64,000 nucleotides of DNA, taken from the NCBI RefSeq assembly GCF_000701365.1, contig NZ_JNIK01000014.1:1-64000 (forward strand), given 5' to 3'. A model generated the notes under the pieces. That model did no database searches and was not told the DNA's origin. It saw only the letters and a program-made list of their open reading frames with translations. The DNA is from Blastococcus sp. URHD0036. Its GTDB lineage: Bacteria > Actinomycetota > Actinomycetes > Mycobacteriales > Geodermatophilaceae. Below are positions 26,997 through 36,229 of this stretch, piece by piece (the stretch's first letter is position 1; each line of letters starts with the position of its first letter). A program made the position numbers and the translations under genes.

Positions 26997-29327
26997 TCAC
27001 TCGTGGACGAGGAGCGCCACCGGGAGGGCGGCCAGCACGGCGTCGGCCCGGAGCCCGGCGGCGTCGGAGACGAGCCGCTCGCCGGTGAGCACGTCGCGCC
27101 AGGCGCCGGTGGGCAGCGCGACCGCGGTGTCCCCCCAGCCGCTGCGGGCGAGCCCGACCGGCAGCCGCGTCGCGACCGTCACCGCACCCTCGCTGCCCTC
27201 GGCGCCCCGGTCGAAGGCGACGACGTGCTGCGCCGCCGGACCGGTCGCGGTCACCGGCGTGTAGCCGGCGAACAGCTCGGGGGAGTCCCGGCGCAGCCGC
27301 AGCACTCGGGAGACGACCAGGAGCTTGGCCGCGCCGGTCTCGTCGACCGGCGGCACCCAGCCCTCGTCGAGCCGGCCCAGCAGCTGCCGGCGCAGGTCGT
27401 AGTCGACCGGCCGGCGGTTGTCCGGGTCGACCAGGGAGTGGTCCCACAGCTCGGTGCCCTGGTAGACGTCCGGCACCCCGGGGAGGGTCAACTGCACCAG
27501 CTTCTGCGTCAGCGAGTTCGACCAGCCGGGCAGCGCGATCCGCTCGACGAAGGCGTCCAGCTCGGCCGTCGTCGCCGGGTCGTCGAACGCCGCGTCGACC
27601 ATCGCGTGCAGCTGCGCCTCGAACGCCTCGTCCTGGTCGGTCCAGGTCGTCGAGAGGCCCGCCTCGCGGGCCGCCTTCTCGGCGAACGCCTGCGCCCGCT
27701 CCCGGGACAGCGGCCAGGCGCCGACCAGGTTCTGCCACACCAGGTGCGCCAGGGGCCGGTCGGGGAGGGGGTGGCGGTCGAGCAGGCCGCGCACCAGACC
27801 CGCCCACTCGTCCGGCAGCTCGGCCAGGACGGCGAGCCGCGCGCGGGTGTCCTCGCTGCGCTTGGTGTCGTGGGTCGACAGCGTCGTCATCGCCAGCGGC
27901 TTGCGCTCCAGCCGGTGTGCCTGCGCCGCGTGGAACTCCTCGACGGAGCTGCCGAACCGCGCCGGGTCGCCACCGACCTCGTTGAGCATCGCGAAGCGGG
28001 CCCACCGGTAGTAGGCGCTGTCCTCGACGCCCTTGGCCATGACCGGGCCGCTGGTCTGCTCGAAGCGGGTGGCCGCCTCCGTCCCGGCCGAGGCCAGCAC
28101 CGGGTGCAGGGCGTCCAGCGCCGCGGTGAGGTCCGGCCGCCGCTCGCGGACCGCGGCCACGGTCGCGTCCAGGTGCTCGCGGCCGTCGGGCAGGTAGCTG
28201 CGGTAGACGTCGAAGGAGGCCAGTAGCTCGGCCAGCGCCTCGGTCTGCTGTGCCGTCTCGACCCCCGGCAGCTCGCCGATCACGCGGACGAGCCGGTTGA
28301 CCTCCGAGCCGAGGATGCCGTCGGTGACCTCGCGCTTGGAGTCGTGCACCAGTTGCGCGTAGTCCACGGGCGCACCGGCCAGCTCGGTGTCCAGTGCGGT
28401 CAGCGCCGCCTCGCCCGCCGGGTCGACCAGCACCTGGTCGACCTCGCTCAGCGCGTCGTAGCCGGTCGTCCCCGCGGTCGCCCAGCCCTCCGGCAGGTCC
28501 TCCCCGGGCTCGAGGATCTTCTCCACGACCGTCCACCGGTCACCGGACAGCCGGGCAAGTCTTTCCAGGTATGCCCTGGGATCTGCCAGCCCGTCGGGAT
28601 GGTCGATCCGCAGGCCGTCGACCGCACCGGACTCGACCAGCTCCAGCACCAGCCGGTGCGTGGCCGCGAACACCTCCGAGTCCTCCGCGCGCAGCCCGGC
28701 GAGGGTGTTGATCGCGAAGAACCGCCGGTAGTTCAGGTCGGCGTCCGCGCGCCGCCAGTCGACCAGCTCGTAGTTCTGGCGGGCGTGCACCTCCTGCGGG
28801 GTGCCCTGCTCCGTGCCCGGGGCGAGCGGGAAGCGGTTGTCGTAGTAGCGCAGCTCGCCGTCCACCACCTCCAGCTTCTCCAGGTCGTCGGCCGACCCCA
28901 GGACGGGGAGGCGCACCTTCCCGCCGCCGAAGTCCCAGTCGATGTCGAAGGCCGCCGCGTGCTGGCTGTCCCGGCCGTGCTGCAGCACGTCCCACCACCA
29001 CGGGGCCTCGGCCGGGTCGGCGACGCCCATGTGGTTGGGCACCAGGTCGAGCACCAGGCCCAGGCCCCGCTCGTGCAGCGCGGCCACCAGCCGGTCGAGG
29101 CCCTCGCGGCCGCCGCGGGCCTCGTCGACGTGCTCGTGGTCGACGGTGTCGTAGCCGTGCGTGCTCCCCGCCGCCGACCGCAGCAGCGGCGAGGAGTACG
29201 CGTGGCTGACCCCGAGGGCCGCCAGGTGGTCGACGACGGCGGCCGCGTCGTCGAGGGTGAAGTCGGCGGTCACCTGCAGCCGGTAGGTCGCCGTCGGGAC
29301 GGCGCGGCGGTCGGGCGTCGACGTCAT
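26997..29327 (-). CDS. treY: Maltooligosyl trehalose synthase
   Basis: TreY isomerises the reducing-end alpha-1,4 bond of maltodextrins to alpha,alpha-1,1, making maltooligosyl-trehalose. The 776-aa GH13 protein starts ATYRLQVTADFTLDDAAAVV. It shows DLVPNHMGV, the nucleophile block DGLRIDHPDGLADP, the Glu in VVEKILEPGEDLPEGW and STHDTKRSEDTRAR, all diagnostic of TreY. ATG at 29325-29327 overlaps the treX stop by 4 nt (ATGA), so treX and treY are translationally coupled. The long open frame extending further upstream in this reading frame is a shadow over treX. Confidence 0.96.
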   Translation of the reverse strand: MTSTPDRRAVPTATYRLQVTADFTLDDAAAVVDHLAALGVSHAYSSPLLRSAAGSTHGYDTVDHEHVDEARGGREGLDRLVAALHERGLGLVLDLVPNHMGVADPAEAPWWWDVLQHGRDSQHAAAFDIDWDFGGGKVRLPVLGSADDLEKLEVVDGELRYYDNRFPLAPGTEQGTPQEVHARQNYELVDWRRADADLNYRRFFAINTLAGLRAEDSEVFAATHRLVLELVESGAVDGLRIDHPDGLADPRAYLERLARLSGDRWTVVEKILEPGEDLPEGWATAGTTGYDALSEVDQVLVDPAGEAALTALDTELAGAPVDYAQLVHDSKREVTDGILGSEVNRLVRVIGELPGVETAQQTEALAELLASFDVYRSYLPDGREHLDATVAAVRERRPDLTAALDALHPVLASAGTEAATRFEQTSGPVMAKGVEDSAYYRWARFAMLNEVGGDPARFGSSVEEFHAAQAHRLERKPLAMTTLSTHDTKRSEDTRARLAVLAELPDEWAGLVRGLLDRHPLPDRPLAHLVWQNLVGAWPLSRERAQAFAEKAAREAGLSTTWTDQDEAFEAQLHAMVDAAFDDPATTAELDAFVERIALPGWSNSLTQKLVQLTLPGVPDVYQGTELWDHSLVDPDNRRPVDYDLRRQLLGRLDEGWVPPVDETGAAKLLVVSRVLRLRRDSPELFAGYTPVTATGPAAQHVVAFDRGAEGSEGAVTVATRLPVGLARSGWGDTAVALPTGAWRDVLTGERLVSDAAGLRADAVLAALPVALLVHE

Positions 29328-31429
29328 GCGGCGGCCTGCAGCACCACGGTGGAGCGGGCCTGCACGGTCAGCGTCTCGCCGGCCTTGAGCTCGACCGGCT
29401 CGACCGCACCGAGCTCCGCGGTGTCCACCACGACCGTCCAGCCCTCGGCGTACTCCGACGGCGGGGCGGTGAACTCGATCGGCTCGGAGGAGGCGTTGAA
29501 GGCCAGGTAGAAGCAGTCGTCGACGACGTCCTCGCCGCGCTCGTCGGTCTCGCGGATGCCGTGGCCGTTGAGGTACATGGCCAGCGACTTCGCGAAGCCG
29601 ACGTCCCAGTCCTCGTCCTCCATGACCTCGCCGCCGGGGGTGAACCAGGCGACGTCCTGCACCGGGTCGCCCTCGGCACGGCGCACCGGCCGGCCGTGGA
29701 AGAACCGCCGACGGCGGAACGTCGGGTGGTCGCTGCGGAGCTTGGTCACCAGCTTGGTGAACTCCAGCAGCCCCTCGTCGACGCTCTCCCAGTCGATCCA
29801 GGTCAGCTCGGAGTCCTGGCAGTAGCCGTTGTTGTTGCCGTTCTGCGTCCGGCCCAGCTCGTCGCCGTGCAGCAGCATGGGCACGCCCTGGCTGAGCATC
29901 AGGGTGACCAGGAAGTTCCGCTGCTGACGGGCCCGCAGCGCCAGGATCTCCGGGTCGTCGGTGGGGCCCTCCGCGCCGTGGTTCCAGCTGCGGTTGTGGC
30001 TCTCGCCGTCGTTGTTGCCCTCGCCGTTGGCCTCGTTGTGCTTCTCGTTGTAGGAGACGAGGTCGCGCATCGTGAAGCCGTCGTGCGCGGTGACGAAGTT
30101 GATGCTCGCCACCGGGCGCCGGCCCGAGTGCTTGTAGAGGTCGGCCGAGCCCGAGATCCGGCTGGCGAACTCGCCGATGGTGGCGTCCTCGCCGCGCCAG
30201 AAGTCGCGGACGGTGTCGCGGTACTTGCCGTTCCACTCGGTCCACAGCGCGGGGAAGTTGCCGACCTGGTACCCGCCGTCGCCGACGTCCCAGGGCTCGG
30301 CGATGAGCTTGACCTGGCTGACGACCGGGTCCTGGTGGACCAGGTCGAAGAACGCCGAGAGGCGGTCCACCTCGTGGAACTGGCGGGCCAGGGTGGAGGC
30401 GAGGTCGAAGCGGAAGCCGTCGACGTGCATCTCGGTGACCCAGTAGCGCAGCGAGTCCATGATCAGCTGCAGCGACTGCGGCACCCGGACGTTGAGCGAG
30501 TTCCCGGTGCCCGTGGTGTCCATGTAGTACTGCTCGTCGCCCTCGACCAGCCGGTAGTACGTCCGGTTGTCGATGCCCTTCATGGACAGCGTCGGGCCCA
30601 TGTGGTTGCCCTCGGCCGTGTGGTTGTAGACGACGTCGAGGATGACCTCGATGCCCGCCTCGTGCAGGGCCCGGACCATGCCCTTGAACTCCTGCACCTG
30701 CTGGCCGTCGCTGTTCTGGGCGTACTCGTTGTGCGGGGCGAAGAAGCCGATCGTGTTGTAGCCCCAGTAGTTGCGCAGGCCCTTCTGCAGGAGCGTGTCG
30801 TCCTGGACGAACTGGTGCACCGGCATGAGCTCGATCGCGGTGATCCCGAGGTCCTGCAGGTGCTCGATCACCGCGGGGTGGGCGATGCCGGCGTAGGTGC
30901 CGCGCAGCTCGTCGGGCACCCGGGGGTGGGTCATCGTCAGGCCCTTCACGTGGGCCTCGTAGATGACGGTCCTGTTGTAGGGGGTCTTCGGCGGCCGGTC
31001 GACGCCCCAGTCGAAGTACGGGTTGACGACGACGGACTTCGGCATGTGCGGCGCGGAGTCGTCGTCGTTGCGGTCACCGGACTCGAACCGGTATCCGAAG
31101 CAGGCCTCGTCCCAGTCGATCGAGCCGTCGATGGCCTTCGCGTAGGGGTCCAGCAGCAGCTTGTTCGGGTTGCAGCGGTGCCCGTTCTCCGGCTCGTAGG
31201 GGCCGTACACGCGGAAGCCGTAGCGCTGCCCGGGCTGGATGCCGGGGAGGAAGGCGTGCCAGACGTACCCGTCCATCTCGGGGAGCCGGATCCGCTCCTC
31301 GTTGCCCGCGTCGTCGAACAGGCAGAGCTCGATCTTCTCGGCGACCTCGCTGAAGATGGCGAAGTTCGTGCCGGTGCCGTCGTAGGTGGCACCCAACGGG
31401 TAGGCGCTGCCGGGCCACACCTGGGTCAT
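29324..31429 (-). CDS. treX: Glycogen debranching enzyme (isoamylase type)
   Basis: This 701-aa GlgX/TreX-type enzyme hydrolyses alpha-1,6 branches of glycogen, giving linear maltodextrins for TreY/TreZ. It has the N-terminal CBM48 sandwich ([30 protein letters not shown]). The barrel motifs are [19 protein letters not shown] (nucleophile), [16 protein letters not shown] (acid/base) and [23 protein letters not shown] at 31427-31429 has AGGAGG about 9 nt upstream. Coupling to treY rather than to a glycogen operon favours the name treX over glgX. A 458-nt divergent intergenic region with two hairpin-like elements lies upstream. Confidence 0.94.
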   Translation of the reverse strand: MTQVWPGSAYPLGATYDGTGTNFAIFSEVAEKIELCLFDDAGNEERIRLPEMDGYVWHAFLPGIQPGQRYGFRVYGPYEPENGHRCNPNKLLLDPYAKAIDGSIDWDEACFGYRFESGDRNDDDSAPHMPKSVVVNPYFDWGVDRPPKTPYNRTVIYEAHVKGLTMTHPRVPDELRGTYAGIAHPAVIEHLQDLGITAIELMPVHQFVQDDTLLQKGLRNYWGYNTIGFFAPHNEYAQNSDGQQVQEFKGMVRALHEAGIEVILDVVYNHTAEGNHMGPTLSMKGIDNRTYYRLVEGDEQYYMDTTGTGNSLNVRVPQSLQLIMDSLRYWVTEMHVDGFRFDLASTLARQFHEVDRLSAFFDLVHQDPVVSQVKLIAEPWDVGDGGYQVGNFPALWTEWNGKYRDTVRDFWRGEDATIGEFASRISGSADLYKHSGRRPVASINFVTAHDGFTMRDLVSYNEKHNEANGEGNNDGESHNRSWNHGAEGPTDDPEILALRARQQRNFLVTLMLSQGVPMLLHGDELGRTQNGNNNGYCQDSELTWIDWESVDEGLLEFTKLVTKLRSDHPTFRRRRFFHGRPVRRAEGDPVQDVAWFTPGGEVMEDEDWDVGFAKSLAMYLNGHGIRETDERGEDVVDDCFYLAFNASSEPIEFTAPPSEYAEGWTVVVDTAELGAVEPVELKAGETLTVQARSTVVLQAAA

Positions 31430-31445
31430 GCGGGGATCCTCCTGC

Positions 31446-31557
31446 GGTGTGCCCCCGTCGTCTCCGGGGGCGGTGGCCTCCCGCCGCGGCCGTCGGCAGG
31501 AGGTCGGGGCGATGCCGCCCCGGCAGCCGGATGCCCCCGCCGGGAGCCCGGCACACC
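31446..31557 (-). promoter_or_regulatory. Possible structured leader of treX
   Basis: GGTGTGCC (31446-31453) and GGCACACC (31550-31557) are perfectly complementary. They enclose about 96 nt rich in internal complementarity, ending 16 nt before the treX start. It resembles the closing stem of a leader RNA, but no known class was recognised. High GC makes chance pairing easy. Confidence 0.25.
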
Positions 31558-31618
31558 TCCCGGAGATGTCGGAAGCGACACGTTCCGGAGCGTCATCGCG
31601 CCGGTCACCGGGCGCGGA

Positions 31619-31661
31619 CGTACGACGCCCCCCACGGCGGTGCCGTGAGGGGCGTCGTACG
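31619..31661. other. 20-bp hairpin between divergent treX and uvrB
   Basis: Arms 31619-31638 and 31642-31661 are complementary at 19 of 20 positions with a GGT loop. It sits between two divergent genes, where a terminator is not expected. A smaller imperfect palindrome (CCGGA, TGTCG-GAAG-CGACA, TCCGG) lies at about 31559-31588. The rest of the 31430-31887 gap holds no gene. Confidence 0.6.
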
Positions 31662-31875
31662 CAGAAGGGGCGGTCCCGCCGGGGTCCGACCTCGCCCGGT
31701 GGACCCGGGTGGCGCTGGTCCCCGGCCGGAACCGCTCCTGCGCGCGGGACACTATCGGTCCCGGCGCCCGATGACGAGCACTCCCGGCCCCCGCGCGCAA
31801 CTGCCCGGTCCCATCCGGCACGGCCGTCGCACCGGCGTCGTCCGTCACACCCGCCGTTCTGTCGCACCCCCGTCG

Positions 31876-31881
31876 TACCGT
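31876..31881 (+). promoter_or_regulatory. Putative -10 box of uvrB (leaderless)
   Basis: TACCGT fits the TAnnnT -10 consensus and lies 6 nt before the GTG start, so transcription would begin at or next to the start codon. No ribosome-binding site is present. No LexA box was seen. Confidence 0.5.
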
Positions 31882-31887
31882 CGTCGC

Positions 31888-34020
31888 GTGCGAGCGAAGA
31901 CCGACCTCAAGCGGCCCACGCGGGGGCGCTTCCGCGTCGTCAGCGACTTCCAGCCCTCCGGCGACCAGCCGGCGGCGATCAAGGCGCTGACCGAGCGGGT
32001 GAACGCGGGCGACGAGCACACGGTCCTGCTCGGCGCCACCGGCACCGGGAAGTCGGCGACCACCGCCTGGCTGATCGAGCAGGTGCAGCGGCCCACCCTG
32101 GTGATGGCCCCGAACAAGACCCTCGCCGCGCAGCTGGCCAACGAGTTCAAGGAGCTCTTCCCGGACAACGCGGTCGAGTACTTCGTCAGCTACTACGACT
32201 ACTACCAGCCCGAGGCCTACGTCCCGCAGACGGACACCTACATCGAGAAGGACTCCTCGGTCAACGAGGAGGTCGAGCGGCTGCGGCACTCGGCCACCAA
32301 CAGCCTCTTCACCCGGCGCGACGTGATCGTGGTCGCCACGGTGTCCTGCATCTACGGCCTCGGCACGCCCGAGGAGTACGTCGAGCGGGCACTGAAGATC
32401 AAGGTGGGGGAGGAGCGCGACCGCGACGACCTGCTGCGCACCCTCGTCACCGAGCAGTACACCCGCAACGACCTCTCCTTCACCCGCGGCACGTTCCGGG
32501 TGCGCGGCGACACGATCGAGGTCTTCCCGGTCTACGAGGAGCTCGCCGTCCGGATCGAGATGTTCGGCGACGAGGTGGAGCGGCTGTACTACCTGCACCC
32601 GCTGACCGGTGAGGTCGTGCGCGAGGTCGACGAGATGTTCGTCTTCCCCGCCACGCACTACGCCGCGGGCCCGGACCGCATGGAGCGGGCGATCGTGTCG
32701 ATCGAGGCCGAGCTCGAGCAGCGGCTGGCCGAGATGGAGCGGCAGGGCAAGCTCCTGGAGGCCCAGCGGCTGCGCATGCGCACCACCTACGACATCGAGA
32801 TGATGCGCCAGGTCGGCTTCTGCTCCGGCATCGAGAACTACTCCCGGCACATCGACGGCCGCGCGCCGGGCTCGGCCGGCTCCTGCCTGCTCGACTACTT
32901 CCCCGACGACTTCCTGCTGGTCATCGACGAGTCGCACGTGACGGTGCCGCAGATCGGCGGCATGTACGAGGGCGACATGAGCCGCAAGCGCACCCTCGTG
33001 GAGCACGGCTTCCGGCTGCCCTCGGCGATGGACAACCGGCCGCTGAAGTGGGAGGAGTTCACCGACCGGATCGGCCAGGTCGTCTACCTCTCGGCGACGC
33101 CGGGCAACTACGAGCTCGGCCGCACCGGTGGCGAGTTCGTCGAGCAGGTCATCCGGCCCACCGGGCTCATCGACCCCGAGGTCGTGGTGAAGCCGACGAA
33201 GGGCCAGATCGACGACCTGGTCCACGAGATCCGGGTGCGGACGGACAAGGACGAGCGGGTCCTGGTCACCACGCTGACCAAGAAGATGGCCGAGGACCTC
33301 ACCGACTACCTGCTCGAGATGGGCATCAAGGTCCGGTACCTGCACTCCGAGGTCGACACGCTCCGCCGGGTGGAGCTGCTGCGCGAGCTGCGGCAGGGCG
33401 AGTACGACGTCCTGATCGGCATCAACCTGCTGCGCGAGGGTCTCGACCTGCCCGAGGTCTCGCTGGTCGCGATCCTCGACGCGGACAAGGAGGGCTTCCT
33501 CCGGTCGGGCACCTCCCTGATCCAGACGATCGGGCGTGCGGCCCGCAACGTCTCCGGCCAGGTGCACATGTACGCCGACAAGATCACCCCGTCGATGGCG
33601 CAAGCGATCGACGAGACCAACCGGCGCCGCGAGAAGCAGGTCGCCTACAACACCGAGCACGGCATCGACCCGCAGCCGCTGCGCAAGAAGATCGTCGACA
33701 TCCTCGACGGCATCTACCGCGAGGCCGAGGACGGCGCGGCCGGCGAGCTGCTCGGCGGCTCCGGGCGGCAGCAGTCCCGCGGGAAGTCGCCGGTGCCGGG
33801 GCTGTCGTCGAAGGCGCAGGCGGCCAAGGGCAAGGGGAAGGCCGGGTCGATCGACGTCGAGGGCCTGCCGCGCAACGAGCTGGCCGACCTCATCACGCAG
33901 ATGAACGAGCAGATGCTGTCCGCCGCCCGGGAGCTGCAGTTCGAGGTGGCGGCCCGGCTGCGCGACGAGCTGCAGGAGCTGAAGAAGGAGCTCCGCCAGT
34001 TCGACGCCGCGCACGCCTAG
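31888..34020 (+). CDS. uvrB: Excinuclease ABC subunit B
   Basis: UvrB is the damage-verifying helicase-like subunit of nucleotide excision repair; it is loaded by UvrA and recruits UvrC. The 710-aa product has Walker [14 protein letters not shown], the beta-hairpin region [21 protein letters not shown], the helicase motifs DESHVTVPQ and QTIGRAARN, and a C-terminal UVR domain (ISQMNEQM-like start, here [27 protein letters not shown]). The frame is open further upstream, but GTG at 31888 matches the usual N-terminus ([26 protein letters not shown]). uvrA and uvrC are in the same window but in separate transcripts. Confidence 0.97.
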   Translation: MRAKTDLKRPTRGRFRVVSDFQPSGDQPAAIKALTERVNAGDEHTVLLGATGTGKSATTAWLIEQVQRPTLVMAPNKTLAAQLANEFKELFPDNAVEYFVSYYDYYQPEAYVPQTDTYIEKDSSVNEEVERLRHSATNSLFTRRDVIVVATVSCIYGLGTPEEYVERALKIKVGEERDRDDLLRTLVTEQYTRNDLSFTRGTFRVRGDTIEVFPVYEELAVRIEMFGDEVERLYYLHPLTGEVVREVDEMFVFPATHYAAGPDRMERAIVSIEAELEQRLAEMERQGKLLEAQRLRMRTTYDIEMMRQVGFCSGIENYSRHIDGRAPGSAGSCLLDYFPDDFLLVIDESHVTVPQIGGMYEGDMSRKRTLVEHGFRLPSAMDNRPLKWEEFTDRIGQVVYLSATPGNYELGRTGGEFVEQVIRPTGLIDPEVVVKPTKGQIDDLVHEIRVRTDKDERVLVTTLTKKMAEDLTDYLLEMGIKVRYLHSEVDTLRRVELLRELRQGEYDVLIGINLLREGLDLPEVSLVAILDADKEGFLRSGTSLIQTIGRAARNVSGQVHMYADKITPSMAQAIDETNRRREKQVAYNTEHGIDPQPLRKKIVDILDGIYREAEDGAAGELLGGSGRQQSRGKSPVPGLSSKAQAAKGKGKAGSIDVEGLPRNELADLITQMNEQMLSAARELQFEVAARLRDELQELKKELRQFDAAHA

Positions 34021-34033
34021 CAGGGAGGTGCTC

Positions 34034-34375
34034 GTGGACCGGGAGGAACTCGTCGCCCACTGCCTGGCCAAGCCGGGGGCGGAGGAGACCTACCCCTGGG
34101 GGGAGGTCGAGCTCGTGGCCAAGGTCGGCGGCAAGGCGTTCGCCTTCCTCGGCCCCCGCACCGTCGGGGTGAAGTGCGGCCGCGACTCCGCCGAGGCCGC
34201 GGAGTGGCGGGACCGCTACCCCGGCGCGGTGACGGTGAGCGCCTACATCGGCCGGTACGGCTGGAACGCCGTCGACTTCACCGGGCCGGTGCCCGACGAC
34301 GACGTGCGCGAGCTCATCGACACCTCCTACGACGCGATCGTCCAGGCGCTGCCGAAGAGCAGGCGGCCCACCTGA
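34034..34375 (+). CDS. MmcQ/YjbR-family protein
   Basis: This is a 113-aa small cytoplasmic protein of the YjbR (CyaY-like fold) family. It has the expected N-terminal LVAHCLAKPGAEETYPWGE, the central KVGGKAFAFLG and a C-terminal DELIDTSYDAIVQALPK-type helix (here RELIDTSYD...). The family is proposed to bind DNA but its function is unproven. AGGGAGG (34022-34028) lies 5 nt before GTG at 34034, preferred over GTG at 34028. It is 13 nt after uvrB and is probably co-transcribed with it. Confidence 0.87.
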   Translation: MDREELVAHCLAKPGAEETYPWGEVELVAKVGGKAFAFLGPRTVGVKCGRDSAEAAEWRDRYPGAVTVSAYIGRYGWNAVDFTGPVPDDDVRELIDTSYDAIVQALPKSRRPT

Positions 34376-34495
34376 GAGGGAGGTCACCGGCCGGCGGGAA
34401 CTCGACGCCGGCCCGCGGCGTTCTCCCCTCTGAGACCGCCTGACGCGACGGCCCGATGCTCCGCGCCCCGGGACGACGCAGCGGGCGGGCTCACG

Positions 34496-34598
34496 TGGAG
34501 GGGAGTATCCCTACGCGGCAGTGTCGTCAGTACGAGGTCCGATGACCTCCGGCGCTGCCGGTCACGAGGCCCTGGGCTCGCGGCGGGAGAGACCTCCG
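34496..34598 (+). promoter_or_regulatory. yybP-ykoY (Mn2+) riboswitch upstream of terC
   Basis: The leader contains GGAGGGGAGTAT at the 5' end, GTCGTCAGTACGAGG in the middle and GGGAGAGACCTCC at the 3' end. The outer GGAGG (34497-34501) pairs with CCTCC (34593-34597). These are the conserved blocks of the yybP-ykoY element, which senses Mn2+ and commonly precedes TerC/Alx or Mn exporter genes. It ends 36 nt before the terC start. No structure was computed here. Confidence 0.85.
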
Positions 34599-34634
34599 GT
34601 ACCGACACCTCTCTGTCGACCGGAGGAAACACGC

Positions 34635-35669
34635 ATGGACGTCCCCACCTGGGTCTGGGCCCTGACCGTCGCCGGCGTCGTGGCGATGATCGTCTTCGAC
34701 TTCGTCGGCCACGTGCGCACCCCGCACGCCCCCACGCTGCGGGAGTCCGCGACCTGGTCGGGCGTCTACGTCGGGATCGCCGTCCTGTTCGGGCTCGGCG
34801 TCCTCTGGTTCGCCGGGCCCCAGTACGGCGGCGAGTACTTCGCCGGCTACATCACCGAGAAGAGCCTCTCGGTGGACAACCTCTTCGTCTTCGTCCTGAT
34901 CATGGCCAGCTTCGCGGTGCCCCGGCAGCTGCAGCAGAAGGTGCTGCTGTTCGGCATCGCCTTCGCGCTGGTGCTTCGCACCGTCTTCATCCTCGTCGGC
35001 GCCGCGGCCATCGAGAACTTCAGCTGGGTCTTCTACCTCTTCGGCGCGATCTTGATCTACACCGCGTACGTCCAGGCCAAGAGCGGCGGGCACAGCGGCG
35101 ACGACCACTACGAGGAGAACAGCGTCCTGCGGCTCGTGCGCCGGGTGCTGCCGACCACCACGGAGTACCACTCCGACCGGCTGGTCACGAAGGTCGACGG
35201 CAAGCGGTTCATCACCCCGCTGATGATCGCGCTCATCGCGATCGGCAGCGCCGACGTCATCTTCGCCGTCGACTCCATCCCGGCGATCTTCGGCCTGACC
35301 CAGGAGACCTACCTGGTGTTCGCCGCCAACGCGTTCTCCCTGCTGGGTCTGCGCCAGCTCTTCTTCCTCATCGACGGCCTGCTCGACCGGCTCGTCTACC
35401 TGGCCTACGGCCTGGCGGTCATCCTCGGCTTCATCGGCGCCAAGCTCGTCATCCACGCGCTGCACACCAACGAGCTGTCGTTCGTCAACGGGGGCGAGCA
35501 CATCACCCTGATCCCCGAGGTGCCCACCTGGCTGTCGCTCGCGGTCATCCTCGGGACGCTGCTCGTCACCACGGTCGCCAGCCTCCGCAAGGACCGCCGG
35601 ACCCGCGCCGCCGCCGCGGAGGCGCCGGCCGAGTCTCCCGCCGTCGAGCCGGCCGGGGAGTCCCGGTGA
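34635..35669 (+). CDS. TerC-family integral membrane protein (first copy)
   Basis: This is a 344-aa TerC/Alx-type protein with about eight or nine TM helices. The signature KSLSVDNLFVFVLIM carries the conserved Asp of a proposed metal path, repeated later as DVIFAVDSIPAIFGL. Members act in Mn2+ homeostasis or export; the upstream yybP-ykoY riboswitch supports this. ATG at 34635 has GGAGGA 7 nt upstream (34622-34627). The stop overlaps the start of a MarR-like gene (GTGA), and a second TerC follows. The C-terminal tail is Ala/Glu-rich. Confidence 0.92.
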   Translation: MDVPTWVWALTVAGVVAMIVFDFVGHVRTPHAPTLRESATWSGVYVGIAVLFGLGVLWFAGPQYGGEYFAGYITEKSLSVDNLFVFVLIMASFAVPRQLQQKVLLFGIAFALVLRTVFILVGAAAIENFSWVFYLFGAILIYTAYVQAKSGGHSGDDHYEENSVLRLVRRVLPTTTEYHSDRLVTKVDGKRFITPLMIALIAIGSADVIFAVDSIPAIFGLTQETYLVFAANAFSLLGLRQLFFLIDGLLDRLVYLAYGLAVILGFIGAKLVIHALHTNELSFVNGGEHITLIPEVPTWLSLAVILGTLLVTTVASLRKDRRTRAAAAEAPAESPAVEPAGESR

Positions 35670-36226
35670 CGGCGCCGCAGCTGGGCCGGTCGCGGTCGGC
35701 CGAGGTCCCCGGCGCCCGGCTGGGGACCGTCCTCGAGCTCGCCGACGAGCTCACCGACGTCTTCCGCGCCACCGACCGCGTGGTCGAGCGGGTGGAGGAG
35801 GCCACCGGGCTGCGCCGCGGGGAGCTGGCGGCGCTGCTGGCCGTCGCGGAGGGCGCCCGGCACCCCCGGGCGGTCGCCCGGCGCAGCGGTCAGGTGGACG
35901 ACGCCGGTGACGCGACCACCGAGGCACTGCTCCGCCGGGGCCTGCTCCGGCGGGGCCGGCACCCCGCCGCCCCGGCGGGCGCGGCCGGCGCCACGGTCCT
36001 CGAGGTCACCCAGTCCGGCCGGGCCGTGCTGCAGCAGGCGGAGGGCCTGCGCATCCGGGCGCTGGACTCCCTGGTCGGCGTGCTCGGCCCCCGGGACACG
36101 GCCGTGCTGCGCGCCGCCGTCCGGGCGCTCGCGGAGGCTCTGGAGAACGCCTCCGAGGATCCGCACGCGGTGTCGCGAAAACGACTCCCGCCGGGTCCCG
36201 GCACCCCTCGGCCCGTAGAGTCCTGA
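35666..36226 (+). CDS. MarR-like winged-helix regulator between two terC genes
   Basis: This is a 186-aa predicted DNA-binding protein. A helical N-terminal part (LGTVLELADELTDVFRATDRVVERVEEATGLRRGELAALLAVAEG) resembles the MarR dimerisation region. The winged helix spans PRAVARRSG...TTEALLRRGLLRRG and LEVTQSGRAVLQQAEGLR. The C-terminal end is Pro/Arg-rich and likely disordered. The GTG start overlaps the preceding terC stop by 4 nt. The expected ligand or redox signal is not evident. It may tune the two terC genes or the local metal response. Confidence 0.75.
   Translation: MTAPQLGRSRSAEVPGARLGTVLELADELTDVFRATDRVVERVEEATGLRRGELAALLAVAEGARHPRAVARRSGQVDDAGDATTEALLRRGLLRRGRHPAAPAGAAGATVLEVTQSGRAVLQQAEGLRIRALDSLVGVLGPRDTAVLRAAVRALAEALENASEDPHAVSRKRLPPGPGTPRPVES
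36216..36221 (+). promoter_or_regulatory. Putative -10 box of the second terC (leaderless)
   Basis: TAGAGT lies 8 nt before the GTG start inside the end of the marR-like gene. It would give the second terC a promoter independent of the riboswitch. Confidence 0.45.
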
Positions 36227-36229
36227 CCC

